From Chloroflexota bacterium (GTDB lineage: Bacteria; Chloroflexota; Dehalococcoidia; Lucifugimonadales; UBA3495): a DNA stretch of 9,181 bases. Made by a program: the position numbers and the translations under genes. Positions 1 through 6,655 of the stretch are shown one piece after another. Under the pieces are notes generated by a model. That model was not told where the DNA came from. It was given only the letters and a program-made list of their open reading frames with translations, and did no database searches. The stretch's first letter is position 1, and every line of letters begins with the position of its first letter. The DNA lies in assembly GCA_022562335.1 (NCBI GenBank), contig JADFPM010000097.1, positions 1-9,181 on the forward strand, written 5' to 3'.

Positions 1-272
1 ACCTGGAAGCCATTGCAAATGCCGATGACCAACCCCCCGGCGCTGGCGAAACGGCGCAGCGCGTCCATCACGGGAGACAGGCTGGCCATGGCGCCGGGGC
101 GCAAGTAATCGCCATAGGAGAAACCGCCGGGGATTATGACGCAATCGTAGGATTCCAGGCTGGTCTCCCGGTGCCAGACGTATTCGGCCTGCTGCCCCAG
201 GATATCCGTCACCACGTAATGGCAATCGGTGTCGCTCCAAGTTCCGGGGAACACGGTTATGCCAAAACGCAT
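1..272 (-). CDS. purQ: Phosphoribosylformylglycinamidine synthase, glutaminase subunit PurQ (5' part only)
   Basis: PurQ is the class-I glutamine amidotransferase subunit that releases ammonia for the conversion of FGAR to FGAM, the fourth step of purine synthesis, working with PurL and PurS in the cytoplasm. The 90 residues visible begin MRFGITVFPGTWSDTDCHYV, contain the family motif IPGGFSYGDYLRPGA (about residues 47-61), and end at the nucleophile elbow GICNGFQ, which puts the catalytic Cys at residue 86. The rest, including the His/Glu of the triad, lies beyond the left edge; a full protein would be about 220-270 residues. The start is the ATG at 270-272, with a weak AGG five bases upstream. 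An in-frame TTG lies directly before it. The gene follows yqeY on the same strand after 108 bp. No purS gene sits immediately upstream, although purS and purQ are often adjacent. The identification is firm. Confidence 0.93.
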   Translation of the reverse strand, partial: MRFGITVFPGTWSDTDCHYVVTDILGQQAEYVWHRETSLESYDCVIIPGGFSYGDYLRPGAMASLSPVMDALRRFASAGGLVIGICNGFQ

Positions 273-380
273 CAAAACCTGGCAGTCATCCCCTGGGGGA
301 TCACGGGGAAACTTGAATACTGGGAAAGTTTATGGGCGCCATATGGCCTCTCCCGCCCCGGGTGGCCGAAATCCAGGGTT

Positions 381-833
381 TTAACCATTGGCCTCGAGGA
401 TCTGGGTCACGATCTCGTTGACCTGGGCGCCGTCGGCCTTGCCCCGCACCTGGGGCATCAACCTTCCCATGACCTGGCCCTTATCCTTGATGGAGGTTGC
501 GCCCACCTGGGCCACTATCCCCTGAATCAGCTCGGTCAGTTCGTCGTGGGTCAACTGGGGCGGGAGATACTCCTCCAACACCGCCAGTTCCGCCGACTCT
601 TTGTTCACCAGGTCGGTCCGGTTGCCCTGTTTGAACATCCGGATGCTTTCCCGGCGGTCGTTGACCTGCTTGGAGGTGACTTCCAACATTCCCGCGTCGT
701 CCAGGCCTTTCCCGGCGGTCTTTTCGGCTGCTTGCACGGCGGCTTTCAAGAACCTGAGGGCGTCTAGGCGGGCCTGATCCCGGTCCCGCATGCTCTGCCG
801 GATGTCGTCTTCAAGCTTGTCCCTCATCGTCAT
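381..833 (-). CDS. yqeY: GatB/YqeY domain protein
   Basis: A 150-residue member of the YqeY family, which resembles the C-terminal helical tail of GatB, the amidotransferase subunit that corrects Glu-tRNAGln. The free-standing protein has no settled function; tRNA binding or a link to misacylated tRNA is the usual suggestion. Family marks seen: the N-terminal helix with RDQARLDALRFLKAA, the mid-region EEYLPPQLTHDEL, and the C-terminal KDKGQVMGRLMPQVRGKADG followed by a short helix. The length matches the usual ~148 residues. The open frame continues to 950, but those 39 extra residues do not look like the family and would overlap the promoter. The chosen start is the ATG at 831-833, preceded by AGGCGG about ten bases upstream; a second ATG two codons later (825-827) is also possible. 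purQ follows on the same strand 108 bp downstream and could be co-transcribed. Confidence 0.9.
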   Translation of the reverse strand: MTMRDKLEDDIRQSMRDRDQARLDALRFLKAAVQAAEKTAGKGLDDAGMLEVTSKQVNDRRESIRMFKQGNRTDLVNKESAELAVLEEYLPPQLTHDELTELIQGIVAQVGATSIKDKGQVMGRLMPQVRGKADGAQVNEIVTQILEANG

Positions 834-894
834 CGCTGGTAGTCCGCCTGTCGCCCAAATGTGAAGCTGCCCAAGTAAATCTGCCTGGGACAAT

Positions 895-923
895 ATTATA
901 AACGGCCAAGGAGGCCGTGGTAA
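895..923 (-). promoter_or_regulatory. Candidate sigma-70 promoter for yqeY (and perhaps purQ)
   Basis: Read on the minus strand there is TTACCA (918-923, four of six matches to the -35 consensus), a 17-bp spacer, and a perfect TATAAT (895-900). Transcription would begin near 888, giving a leader of about 55 bases before the yqeY start. This assumes a housekeeping sigma factor with the usual preference. A 17-bp inverted repeat fills the spacer. Confidence 0.55.
902..918 (-). terminator. Weak hairpin after the VOC gene, overlapping the yqeY promoter
   Basis: The perfect inverted repeat ACGGCC-AAGGA-GGCCGT (plus-strand reading) forms a 6-bp, GC-rich stem with a 5-base loop. On the minus strand it is followed by TTATAATATT, an A/T-rich run that could act as a poor U-tract for transcripts leaving the VOC gene. 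The same bases are the spacer and -10 of the candidate yqeY promoter, so the hairpin could equally be an operator. Confidence 0.35.
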
Positions 924-930
924 GTCTGGG

Positions 931-962
931 TTGCCGATGAAGGCCGGCAATGGGCGCCGGCC
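931..962. repeat. Pair of overlapping inverted repeats between the VOC gene and yqeY
   Basis: Two perfect stems share bases: TTGCCG (931-936) with CGGCAA (945-950), loop 8; and GGCCGGC (942-948) with GCCGGCC (956-962), loop 7. They are mutually exclusive in RNA. Neither is followed by a T-run, so they are not classical intrinsic terminators, but they lie 63-94 bases past the VOC stop codon and could slow polymerase or protect the 3' end. A 10-bp perfect palindrome, CCAATATTGG, lies nearby at 990-999. No protein-coding sequence is apparent in 834-1024. Confidence 0.45.
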
Positions 963-1024
963 GCCGGGGGCGGCAATCCCGCACCGCCACCAATATTGGC
1001 CCAGATTGAGCGGGGTATGGTCCG

Positions 1025-1387
1025 CTAATCAACCATTTCCAGGACTTCCAGGCACACGCCTTCGGGTCCTTCGAAGAAGCAGACCCTCCGGCCGTTGCCC
1101 ACCGAGGTCTCCTCCAGGATACGGGCGCCACTGGCCTTCAGTTTGGCCACGGTCCCATCCATGTCATCGGTGTCGATGGCAATATGCTCTATGCCGAACA
1201 CCTGCTCGTGGGTCTGGCTCTCGATCATGCCGGTGATGTTCAAAGGCAGGCCGTTCAGGTCCAACCGGAACCCTCGGCCTCCGCCGGTCTCAGACACGAT
1301 TGTTGCGCCCAGGTTGTCCACGTAGAACTTGGCTGTTTTCTCGGGATCGGGGCTTTTCAGGTGCAGATGGTTGAGCTTGAAAGCCAT
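1025..1387 (-). CDS. VOC superfamily (glyoxalase/dioxygenase fold) protein, substrate unknown
   Basis: A 120-residue single-domain vicinal-oxygen-chelate protein made of two beta-alpha-beta-beta-beta modules. The first begins LNHLHLKSPDPEKTAKFYVD (residues 5-24). The second begins with GIEHIAIDTDDMD and closes with FFEGPEGVCLEVLE near the C terminus. Such proteins usually bind one divalent metal through His/Glu residues on the first and last strand of each module. His7, the His of EHIAID and a Glu in CLEVLE fit three ligands. The fourth position, at the end of module one, reads PLNITG, with Asn where Glu often sits. The family covers glyoxalase I, methylmalonyl-CoA epimerase, ring-cleaving dioxygenases and antibiotic-binding proteins, and the sequence does not decide among them. 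The start is fixed by a textbook AGGAGG (1394-1399) six bases before the ATG at 1385-1387; a longer frame reaching 1504 lacks such a site. It is transcribed away from purA. Confidence 0.85.
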   Translation of the reverse strand: MAFKLNHLHLKSPDPEKTAKFYVDNLGATIVSETGGGRGFRLDLNGLPLNITGMIESQTHEQVFGIEHIAIDTDDMDGTVAKLKASGARILEETSVGNGRRVCFFEGPEGVCLEVLEMVD

Positions 1388-1519
1388 GGCGTGCCTCCTG
1401 AGGATCATTTGACGGCTGATGGTGTTGAGGTGGTCCTTGACCAGGGCCGCAGGGGCTTTATCCTCACGCCCAGTCACGCAGATACTGCAGCCTGGCCATG
1501 CCAACTCTGCCGGAAACCT

Positions 1520-1548
1520 AGAGTAGCCCCCTGCAGAGGGCCGGTCAA
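1520..1548 (-). promoter_or_regulatory. Candidate promoter for the VOC gene
   Basis: On the minus strand: TTGACC (1543-1548, five of six -35 matches), a 17-bp spacer, then TACTCT (1520-1525), which keeps the first, second and last bases of the -10 element. The spacer holds an imperfect 16-bp palindrome (1526-1541, one mismatched pair), a possible repressor site. The implied leader is about 125 bases long. It contains only a trivial 11-codon frame and no riboswitch I recognise. Confidence 0.4.
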
Positions 1549-1607
1549 GACCATGGGGGAACGGTCATCCCAGACGCTGTGCCAACCTGCCTCGTGCCTG
1601 CGCTAGC

Positions 1608-1636
1608 TTTCCAATTTGGGCGTATTTTGATATACT
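1608..1636 (+). promoter_or_regulatory. Candidate sigma-70 promoter for purA
   Basis: TTTCCA (1608-1613, four of six matches), a 17-bp spacer, and TATACT (1631-1636, five of six matches). Transcription would start near 1643, about 64 bases before the purA ATG. It is the best plus-strand promoter-like match in the divergent region. Confidence 0.5.
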
Positions 1637-1646
1637 GCCCATGGTT

Positions 1647-1673
1647 TTTGGCTGTGTCATTGGCTGAGCCAAA
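1647..1673 (+). promoter_or_regulatory. Overlapping inverted repeats in the purA leader
   Basis: TTTGGCT (1647-1653) pairs perfectly with AGCCAAA (1667-1673). A closer copy, TTGGCT (1660-1665), also pairs with AGCCAA (1667-1672), forming the 13-bp palindrome TTGGCTGAGCCAA. They lie just after the predicted transcription start, so they could be a repressor site or two alternative leader hairpins. No function is established. Confidence 0.3.
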
Positions 1674-1706
1674 GCACGAATGAATTTCCATAGGACTGAG
1701 GGTGTT

Positions 1707-2993
1707 ATGCCGGCATACGCCGTGATTGGCGGCCAGTGGGGCGATGAGGGCAAAGGTAAGATCATCGACTACCTTGCCGAACGGGTGGACGCGGTGGTGA
1801 GGTTCGCCGGAGGCAACAACGCCGGCCATACCGTGGTCAACGATAGCGGAACCTTCCAGCTGCACCTGGTCCCGTCGGGCATCTGCTGGAAGGGAGTTTA
1901 CGGCATCATCGGCAACGGCGTGGTGGTCAGCCCCGACGTGCTTATGAACGAGCTGCAAGAGCTGGACCGCCGGGGCGTGGACACCAGCAACCTGTACGTC
2001 AGTGAAAGGGCCCACGTCATCATGCCCTACCACGTCCTTTTGGACGGGTTGGAAGAAGAGGCCAGGGGCGAAGATGCCATTGGCACCACGGGGCGGGGCG
2101 TGGGACCGGCGTATCTGGATAAGGTGGGGCGCGCCGGGATACGGGTGGGCGACCTTTTGGACCCGGAATCGCTGGCGCCCCGGTTGAAACAGACCCTGAA
2201 GTTCAAAAACGCGCTGATAACCAAAATCTACGGCCGTGAAGCGCTTTCCGAAGACGAACTCATGGCTACCTGCCTGGAATGGGGCGAGATGCTTCGCCCT
2301 TACGTGCGGGCCACCGAGGAGATCGTCCGGGACCTCCTGGACCAGGATAAGAAGGTTTTGCTGGAGGGCGCCCAAGGAACGCTTTTAGACATAGACCATG
2401 GCTCGTATCCCTTCGTCACATCCTCCTCTCCCACCATTGGGGGCGCGTGCACCGGTTTGGGGATAGACCCCCATTGCATCGCCGGGGTTTTGGGTGTGTT
2501 CAAGGCCTATTCCACCAGAGTCGGCAGCGGACCGATGCCTTCGGAGCTGAACGACTCCATCGGAGATGGAATCCGCGAAAAGGCCCAGGAGTTCGGCACC
2601 ACCACCGGCAGGGCCCGGCGCATCGGCTGGTTCGACGCCGTGGCGGGGAAATATAGCCGCCTGGTCAACGGCTTCACCGGCATGGTATTGACCAGGCTGG
2701 ACATCCTGGATGGGTTCTCCTCGGTTAAGATCTGCATCGGCTACCGGGCCGATGGCAAAGTGGTTGAACGGTTCCCGGCCAATACCGGCTTGCTGGCACG
2801 CTGCGAGCCCGTATGGGAGGAGCATCCCGGCTGGGACCAGCCTACGGCCAGCGCCACCAGCATTTCCCAGCTGCCGGAAAACGCGTTGAAATACGTCAAG
2901 CGCATCGAAGAGCTGGTGGGGTGCCCGGTGCAGATCATTTCCACCGGTCCCAGCCGGGCCGAGACCATATTGGTCGAAACGGTGATCCCGTAG
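1707..2993 (+). CDS. purA: Adenylosuccinate synthetase
   Basis: PurA joins IMP and aspartate using GTP to give adenylosuccinate, the committed step toward AMP; it is a cytoplasmic homodimer. The protein has 428 residues, the normal bacterial length. Seen in order: the GTP-binding loop GGQWGDEGKGK (residues 8-18) with catalytic Asp13; NNAGHTVV with catalytic His41; IGTTGRGVGPAY (125-136); the long LLEGAQGTLLDIDHG stretch (218-232); GTTTGRARRIGWFD (297-310), which contacts aspartate and IMP; and the guanine-binding STGPSR (412-417). All key residues are present. An ATG in the same frame at 1680 would add nine residues, but the ATG at 1707 is preferred because GAGGG lies four bases before it and the family begins here. 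It is the only plus-strand gene, divergent from the VOC gene and convergent with dapA, with its own promoter candidate and a strong terminator. Confidence 0.97.
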   Translation: MPAYAVIGGQWGDEGKGKIIDYLAERVDAVVRFAGGNNAGHTVVNDSGTFQLHLVPSGICWKGVYGIIGNGVVVSPDVLMNELQELDRRGVDTSNLYVSERAHVIMPYHVLLDGLEEEARGEDAIGTTGRGVGPAYLDKVGRAGIRVGDLLDPESLAPRLKQTLKFKNALITKIYGREALSEDELMATCLEWGEMLRPYVRATEEIVRDLLDQDKKVLLEGAQGTLLDIDHGSYPFVTSSSPTIGGACTGLGIDPHCIAGVLGVFKAYSTRVGSGPMPSELNDSIGDGIREKAQEFGTTTGRARRIGWFDAVAGKYSRLVNGFTGMVLTRLDILDGFSSVKICIGYRADGKVVERFPANTGLLARCEPVWEEHPGWDQPTASATSISQLPENALKYVKRIEELVGCPVQIISTGPSRAETILVETVIP

Positions 2994-3024
2994 ATCGACC
3001 CTGTCTCGCTATTCGCCAAAACAA

Positions 3025-3056
3025 AAAGGCCCCTCCCAAAATCGGGAGGGGCCTTT
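3025..3056. terminator. Bidirectional intrinsic terminator between purA and dapA
   Basis: A perfect 13-bp stem, AAAGGCCCCTCCC (3025-3037) with GGGAGGGGCCTTT (3044-3056), and a 6-base loop. Read on the minus strand it ends in a long T-run (TTTTTGTTTTGG), ideal for stopping the dapB-to-dapA transcript. Read on the plus strand it ends in TTTCAATCTCT, shorter but workable for purA. Its place between convergent stop codons fits both roles. Confidence 0.9.
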
Positions 3057-3099
3057 CAATCTCTCGGAATCTCTAAATTCGCGCCGTTGGTCCCGCGAT

Positions 3100-3990
3100 C
3101 TACACCGGAAGGTCCATCTGGTAATTCGCCATGACCTCGCTCAACACCGCTACCGTCTTCTCCTGGGGCGGCACCAAAGGCAGCCGCGGCTTCCCGGCGT
3201 CGAATCCCAGGGAATTGACGGCGTATTTCACGGGAATGGGATTTGATTCGACAAATAACACCTTGAACAACGGCAACAGCCTGCGGTGTTCGGCCGCGGC
3301 CTGCTCCACGTCGCCTTCCAATATCAGGCCCATCATATGCTTGATCTGGTTTCCAACCAGGTGGGAGGCCACGCTGACCACGCCGTATCCTCCCATTCCC
3401 ATGATGTAAAAGGTCTCGTTGTCGTTGCCGCTCCAAACCCGGAATTCGCCCTTGGCGCCATCAATGATCCGGGCGATCTGGTCCAAATCGCTGCCCGCTT
3501 CCTTGATGCCGATGATATTGTCGATGTGGCTCAGCCGGATGGTGGTTTCGTCGGTCATATTCAAACTGGTGCGGCTGGTGACGTTGTACAGCAAGCAGGG
3601 CAGGTTGGTGTTGGCGGCTATTTTCTTGAAGTGCTGGTACAGCCCTTCCTGGGGTGGCTTGTTGTAAGCGGGGACGGTCAGAAGCAGAGCATCGGCGCCA
3701 ACCGCCTCGGCCTCCATGCTAAGTTCGATGCTTGCGGCGGTATTGTTGTCGGTGGTGCCGGCTATGACCGCGCCCCGGTCGCCGATGGCCTCTTTCACCT
3801 CTGCGTAGAGGCGAATCTTTTCCTCGGCGCTCAGGGTGGGACCCTCTCCGGTGGTGCCGGTGACCACCAGACCGTCGCTGCCCGAGTCGAGAAGGGCGTT
3901 GGCCAGACGCTTGGCCTGTTTGTAGTCGACCTTGCCTTCGTCATCGAAGGGGGTGATCATTGCGGTGATTAGCCTGCCTAGTTCTGCCAT
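3100..3990 (-). CDS. dapA: 4-hydroxy-tetrahydrodipicolinate synthase
   Basis: DapA condenses pyruvate with aspartate semialdehyde, the first reaction unique to lysine and diaminopimelate synthesis. The 296-residue TIM-barrel protein shows the family signatures in order: ITPF near the N terminus; VVTGTTGEGPTLS (42-54) with the Thr pair that binds pyruvate; VPAYNKPPQEGLYQHF (106-121); LLYNVTSRTS (133-142) with the relay Tyr135 and substrate-binding Arg140; and IGIKEAGSDL (160-169), where Lys163 forms the Schiff base. The E. coli enzyme has TPYYNRP at the third site; here the first Tyr is Ala108, while the second, catalytic Tyr is kept as Tyr109. The start is the ATG at 3988-3990 with GGAGG seven bases upstream; a GTG at 4044 gives a tail unlike the family. 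The gene follows the aldehyde dehydrogenase by 64 bp and ends the operon at the 3025-3056 terminator. DapA family members include sialate lyases and other aldolases, but the dapB/asd context supports DapA. Confidence 0.94.
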   Translation of the reverse strand: MAELGRLITAMITPFDDEGKVDYKQAKRLANALLDSGSDGLVVTGTTGEGPTLSAEEKIRLYAEVKEAIGDRGAVIAGTTDNNTAASIELSMEAEAVGADALLLTVPAYNKPPQEGLYQHFKKIAANTNLPCLLYNVTSRTSLNMTDETTIRLSHIDNIIGIKEAGSDLDQIARIIDGAKGEFRVWSGNDNETFYIMGMGGYGVVSVASHLVGNQIKHMMGLILEGDVEQAAAEHRRLLPLFKVLFVESNPIPVKYAVNSLGFDAGKPRLPLVPPQEKTVAVLSEVMANYQMDLPV

Positions 3991-4054
3991 GGCGGCGCCT
4001 CCACGTGTTTTATCGCCAGACCGCCGGGATCCGGCCCCAACCACCCCTGCTGCG

Positions 4055-5578
4055 TTATTCGGATATGACCTGGGAGTAGGCCGGTTTCATGGTTAAACCG
4101 GTCCCATCGGTGAATATCTGCTTTACCTCTTGGAAGTCGTCCAGCCCGTAATAACCCAACTCCCGGCCGATGCCGCTTTGTTTGTAACCTCCCCAAATCC
4201 CTTCCACGGGTTGGGCGTAATTGTCCCAGATCCACACGGTTCCGGCCTGAATCCTCCGGGCGACCCGCATGGCCCTGGGGTAGTCGGCGCTCCACACACC
4301 GGCCACCAAGCCGAACTCCACGTCGTTGGCCAGGTGGATCGCTTCTTCCTCGTCTTTGAAAGTGGTCACCACCACCACCGGCCCGAAGATCTCCTCCTGG
4401 GCCAGCCGGGAAGAGTTGTCCACGCCGTCGAAAATGGTCGGCTCCAGGTAGTATCCGTTATCGTAGAGGCCACCCTGGAGTTTATGGCCGCCGGTGACCA
4501 TGTCGTATCCGGCGTCCAGCCCGAATTTGATGTACTCCTGCACCACCTGTTCCTGGCTGGCGGAAATCAACGGCCCCATGTCGGTGGATTCATCCGCGGG
4601 ATTCCCCACCTTTATATTCTGAGAAAGATGCACCACCTTGGCCAAGAATTCGTCGTGGACGCTTTCCTGCACCAGAAGCCGTGTGGTGGCCCCGCAGGCC
4701 TGGCCGGCGTTGCGGAACATGCCGAACACCGCCGCCCTGGAAGCGCCTTCCATATCGGCGTCGTCGAACACCACGTAGGGGGCCTTGCCTCCCAATTCGA
4801 GACTGATTCGTTTGATATCCCTGGCGGCCTGAACGGCGATATCCTTACCCGTGCCCGACTCGCCGGTGAAAGATATCTTGTCCACCTTGCGGCTGGTGAC
4901 GATTTCAGCGCCAACCACCGTGCCCGGGCCGGAGACCAGGTTCACAACACCGTTGGGCAGCGCTGTCTGATGCATCAGCTTAACCAATTCGTAGGTCGCG
5001 GCCGGCGTGTAGCTGGCGGGTTTTATCACCAGCGTACAACCCACCGCCAAAGCCGGGGCCACTTTACGGGCGGTTTGAGTCAAAGGGAAGTTCCACGGGG
5101 TGATCATTCCAATGACGCCAATGGGTTCCTTGACCAGGTTGATCATGGACCCGGTGGGCAGGGTGAAGCTTTCACCGTAAAGCTTGCCCGCCAGACCGGC
5201 GTAAAACTCAAAAATGTCGGCGGCGGCGGCCACGTGGGGGATGGCCTGGCGGATGGGCATCCCCACTTCCAGACTGACGACTTCCGCCAGGCGAGGGGCA
5301 TGTTCGCGGATCAACTGGGCGGTTTGGTAGAGGACTTGCTCCCGCAGCTTGTAATTGTAGATCCAGTTTTGGGTGTTGGAGTCAAATGCCCTTCGGGCGG
5401 CGTCGATGGCGGCCCGGGCGTCTTCCGCCGACCCTTTGGCGGCCGCCGTGGCTACCTGGCGGTTGTCGGCTGGATTTTCCCGGTAGAATTCTTCGCCGCC
5501 GGTGGCCGGGCCTTCCTCACCGTCGATCAGAAGACGGGTCGATAATGGAAGCTGAAGTGAACCGATGTCCGTCGCCAT
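4055..5578 (-). CDS. NAD(P)-dependent aldehyde dehydrogenase, substrate unknown
   Basis: A 507-residue member of the classical aldehyde dehydrogenase superfamily, which oxidises aldehydes to carboxylic acids with NAD(P)+ and usually works as a cytoplasmic dimer or tetramer. Visible in order: TPWNFP (160-165) with the oxyanion Asn163; VIKPAS with Lys186; FTGESGTGK (237-245), the cofactor loop, where many relatives read FTGST; SLELGGKAP (259-267) with general base Glu261; the thiol site GQACGATTR (292-300) with Cys295; EEIFGPV (395-401); and GGYKQSGIGRELG (463-475). The protein looks complete and active. It resembles betaine-aldehyde and other broad dehydrogenases, but the substrate cannot be told from sequence. 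The start is the ATG at 5576-5578 with AAGGAA three bases and GAGG further upstream. It lies 30 bp after asd and 64 bp before dapA on the same strand, so it is very likely co-transcribed with lysine genes although no known step of that pathway needs it. A long frame on the opposite strand is a codon-bias shadow. Confidence 0.92.
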   Translation of the reverse strand: MATDIGSLQLPLSTRLLIDGEEGPATGGEEFYRENPADNRQVATAAAKGSAEDARAAIDAARRAFDSNTQNWIYNYKLREQVLYQTAQLIREHAPRLAEVVSLEVGMPIRQAIPHVAAAADIFEFYAGLAGKLYGESFTLPTGSMINLVKEPIGVIGMITPWNFPLTQTARKVAPALAVGCTLVIKPASYTPAATYELVKLMHQTALPNGVVNLVSGPGTVVGAEIVTSRKVDKISFTGESGTGKDIAVQAARDIKRISLELGGKAPYVVFDDADMEGASRAAVFGMFRNAGQACGATTRLLVQESVHDEFLAKVVHLSQNIKVGNPADESTDMGPLISASQEQVVQEYIKFGLDAGYDMVTGGHKLQGGLYDNGYYLEPTIFDGVDNSSRLAQEEIFGPVVVVTTFKDEEEAIHLANDVEFGLVAGVWSADYPRAMRVARRIQAGTVWIWDNYAQPVEGIWGGYKQSGIGRELGYYGLDDFQEVKQIFTDGTGLTMKPAYSQVISE

Positions 5579-5608
5579 GAATTCCTTACCTCGTAATCGT
5601 TCCGGGTC

Positions 5609-6655
5609 CTAACGGCCCGCGATGCCACTTTTGCCCCGAGGCTTTAGGCAACGGCGAGCCACCAACTCTTCAGCGATCTGAATCGAGTTTAGGGCCGCTC
5701 CCTTGCGAAGATTGTCCGCCACCACCCACAGGACCAGGCCGTTGGGATGCGATGCATCTCTTCGCAACCGGCCCACTAACACGTCGTCTTTGCCTTCCGC
5801 GTCGCAGGGCATTGGATATATTCCGTGATCCGGGTCATCCACCACTTTTACGCCGGGCATGGCGTCCAGCAGCTCCCTGGCTTCTTCGGGGGCCATGGGA
5901 CGCTCAAATTCGATGTGCACCGCGGCGCTGTGGGACACGTAGACGGGAACCCGCACGCAAGTCGCCGATATGGCCAGGCCGGGACAATGCATGATCTTTC
6001 GGGTTTCCTGAATCATCTTCCGCTCTTCAAAGGTATAGCCATCGGGTTGGAACCGGTCGATCTGGGGAATCACGTTGAACGCCACTCTTTTGTTGGAGGG
6101 CGGGTTGGGACCCGGTTTGCCATCCAGGTGGTCCCGGCTCTGATTGCGTAGTTCTTCGATCAAGGCACCGCCGGCGCCGGATACCGACTGATAGGTGTCC
6201 GCCACCATGCGCAGGATCGTGTTCGCCTGGTTCAGCGGGTGGGCCACCATCACCAGGGGCGTGGTGGAGCAGTTGGGGATGGATATTATCCCTTCGTGCC
6301 ATTCCAGGTCGGCCCCGTTGACCTCGGGCACCACCAGGGGCACGTTTTCCTCCATCCGGAAGGCGGACCCATCGTCTATCACCACCGCGCCGGCGGCGAC
6401 GGCGATGGGAGCGTATTTAAGACTAACCTCTGAACTGGCCGAGATGAAGGCGATGTCCACCCCTTGGAAAGAGGCATCGGTGGTCTCCTCAACCACCAGC
6501 TCCTTTCCTCCCACGGTCATGCGCTTGCCCGCCGACCGGCTGGAAGCCAGAAGCTTGAGGTTGGGGAGGTTTGGGTGGCGCTGCTCCATGATGCGGAGAA
6601 ACTCCAGGCCCACGGCCCCCGTTGCGCCCACCACCGCTATGGTGAGATCTTTCAC
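5609..6655 (-). CDS. asd: Aspartate-semialdehyde dehydrogenase
   Basis: Asd reduces aspartyl phosphate to aspartate semialdehyde with NADPH, the branch point for lysine, threonine and methionine. The protein has 348 residues, typical of the bacterial enzyme. It shows the Rossmann motif VGATGAVG (9-16), SSRSAGK (38-44) for cofactor phosphate, IPNCSTTP (126-133) with the nucleophile Cys129, TYQSVSGAGG (154-163) with Gln156, and CVRVPVYVSHS (233-243), where Arg235 and His242 keep the seven-residue spacing of the E. coli substrate Arg and acid/base His. The start is a GTG (6653-6655), not ATG, supported by GAGGAG five bases upstream and by the family N terminus, a short lead into IAVVGATG. It sits 138 bp after dapB and 30 bp before the aldehyde dehydrogenase. 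Two tiny overlapping frames precede it, and the last one ends in a GTGA overlap with the start codon. Confidence 0.96.
   Translation of the reverse strand: MKDLTIAVVGATGAVGLEFLRIMEQRHPNLPNLKLLASSRSAGKRMTVGGKELVVEETTDASFQGVDIAFISASSEVSLKYAPIAVAAGAVVIDDGSAFRMEENVPLVVPEVNGADLEWHEGIISIPNCSTTPLVMVAHPLNQANTILRMVADTYQSVSGAGGALIEELRNQSRDHLDGKPGPNPPSNKRVAFNVIPQIDRFQPDGYTFEERKMIQETRKIMHCPGLAISATCVRVPVYVSHSAAVHIEFERPMAPEEARELLDAMPGVKVVDDPDHGIYPMPCDAEGKDDVLVGRLRRDASHPNGLVLWVVADNLRKGAALNSIQIAEELVARRCLKPRGKSGIAGR

Noticed and set aside
288..301. Short inverted repeat ATCCCC-TG-GGGGAT ahead of purQ.
   Set aside because: A two-base loop cannot form as drawn, the relaxed stem is only about four pairs, and no T-run follows, so neither a terminator nor a switch is supported.
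1184..1606. Plus-strand frame across the VOC gene and divergent region.
   Set aside because: It lies opposite the VOC gene and its promoter, with no protein motif and no supporting start site.
3286..3972. 228-codon plus-strand frame opposite dapA.
   Set aside because: dapA on the minus strand has all its active-site motifs; the opposite frame is a codon-bias shadow.
4130..5545. Very long (471-codon) open frame on the plus strand opposite the aldehyde dehydrogenase.
   Set aside because: Its translation shows no recognisable domain, is rich in His/Gly/Val as expected from the complement of a GC-biased gene, and the minus-strand frame has every catalytic motif.
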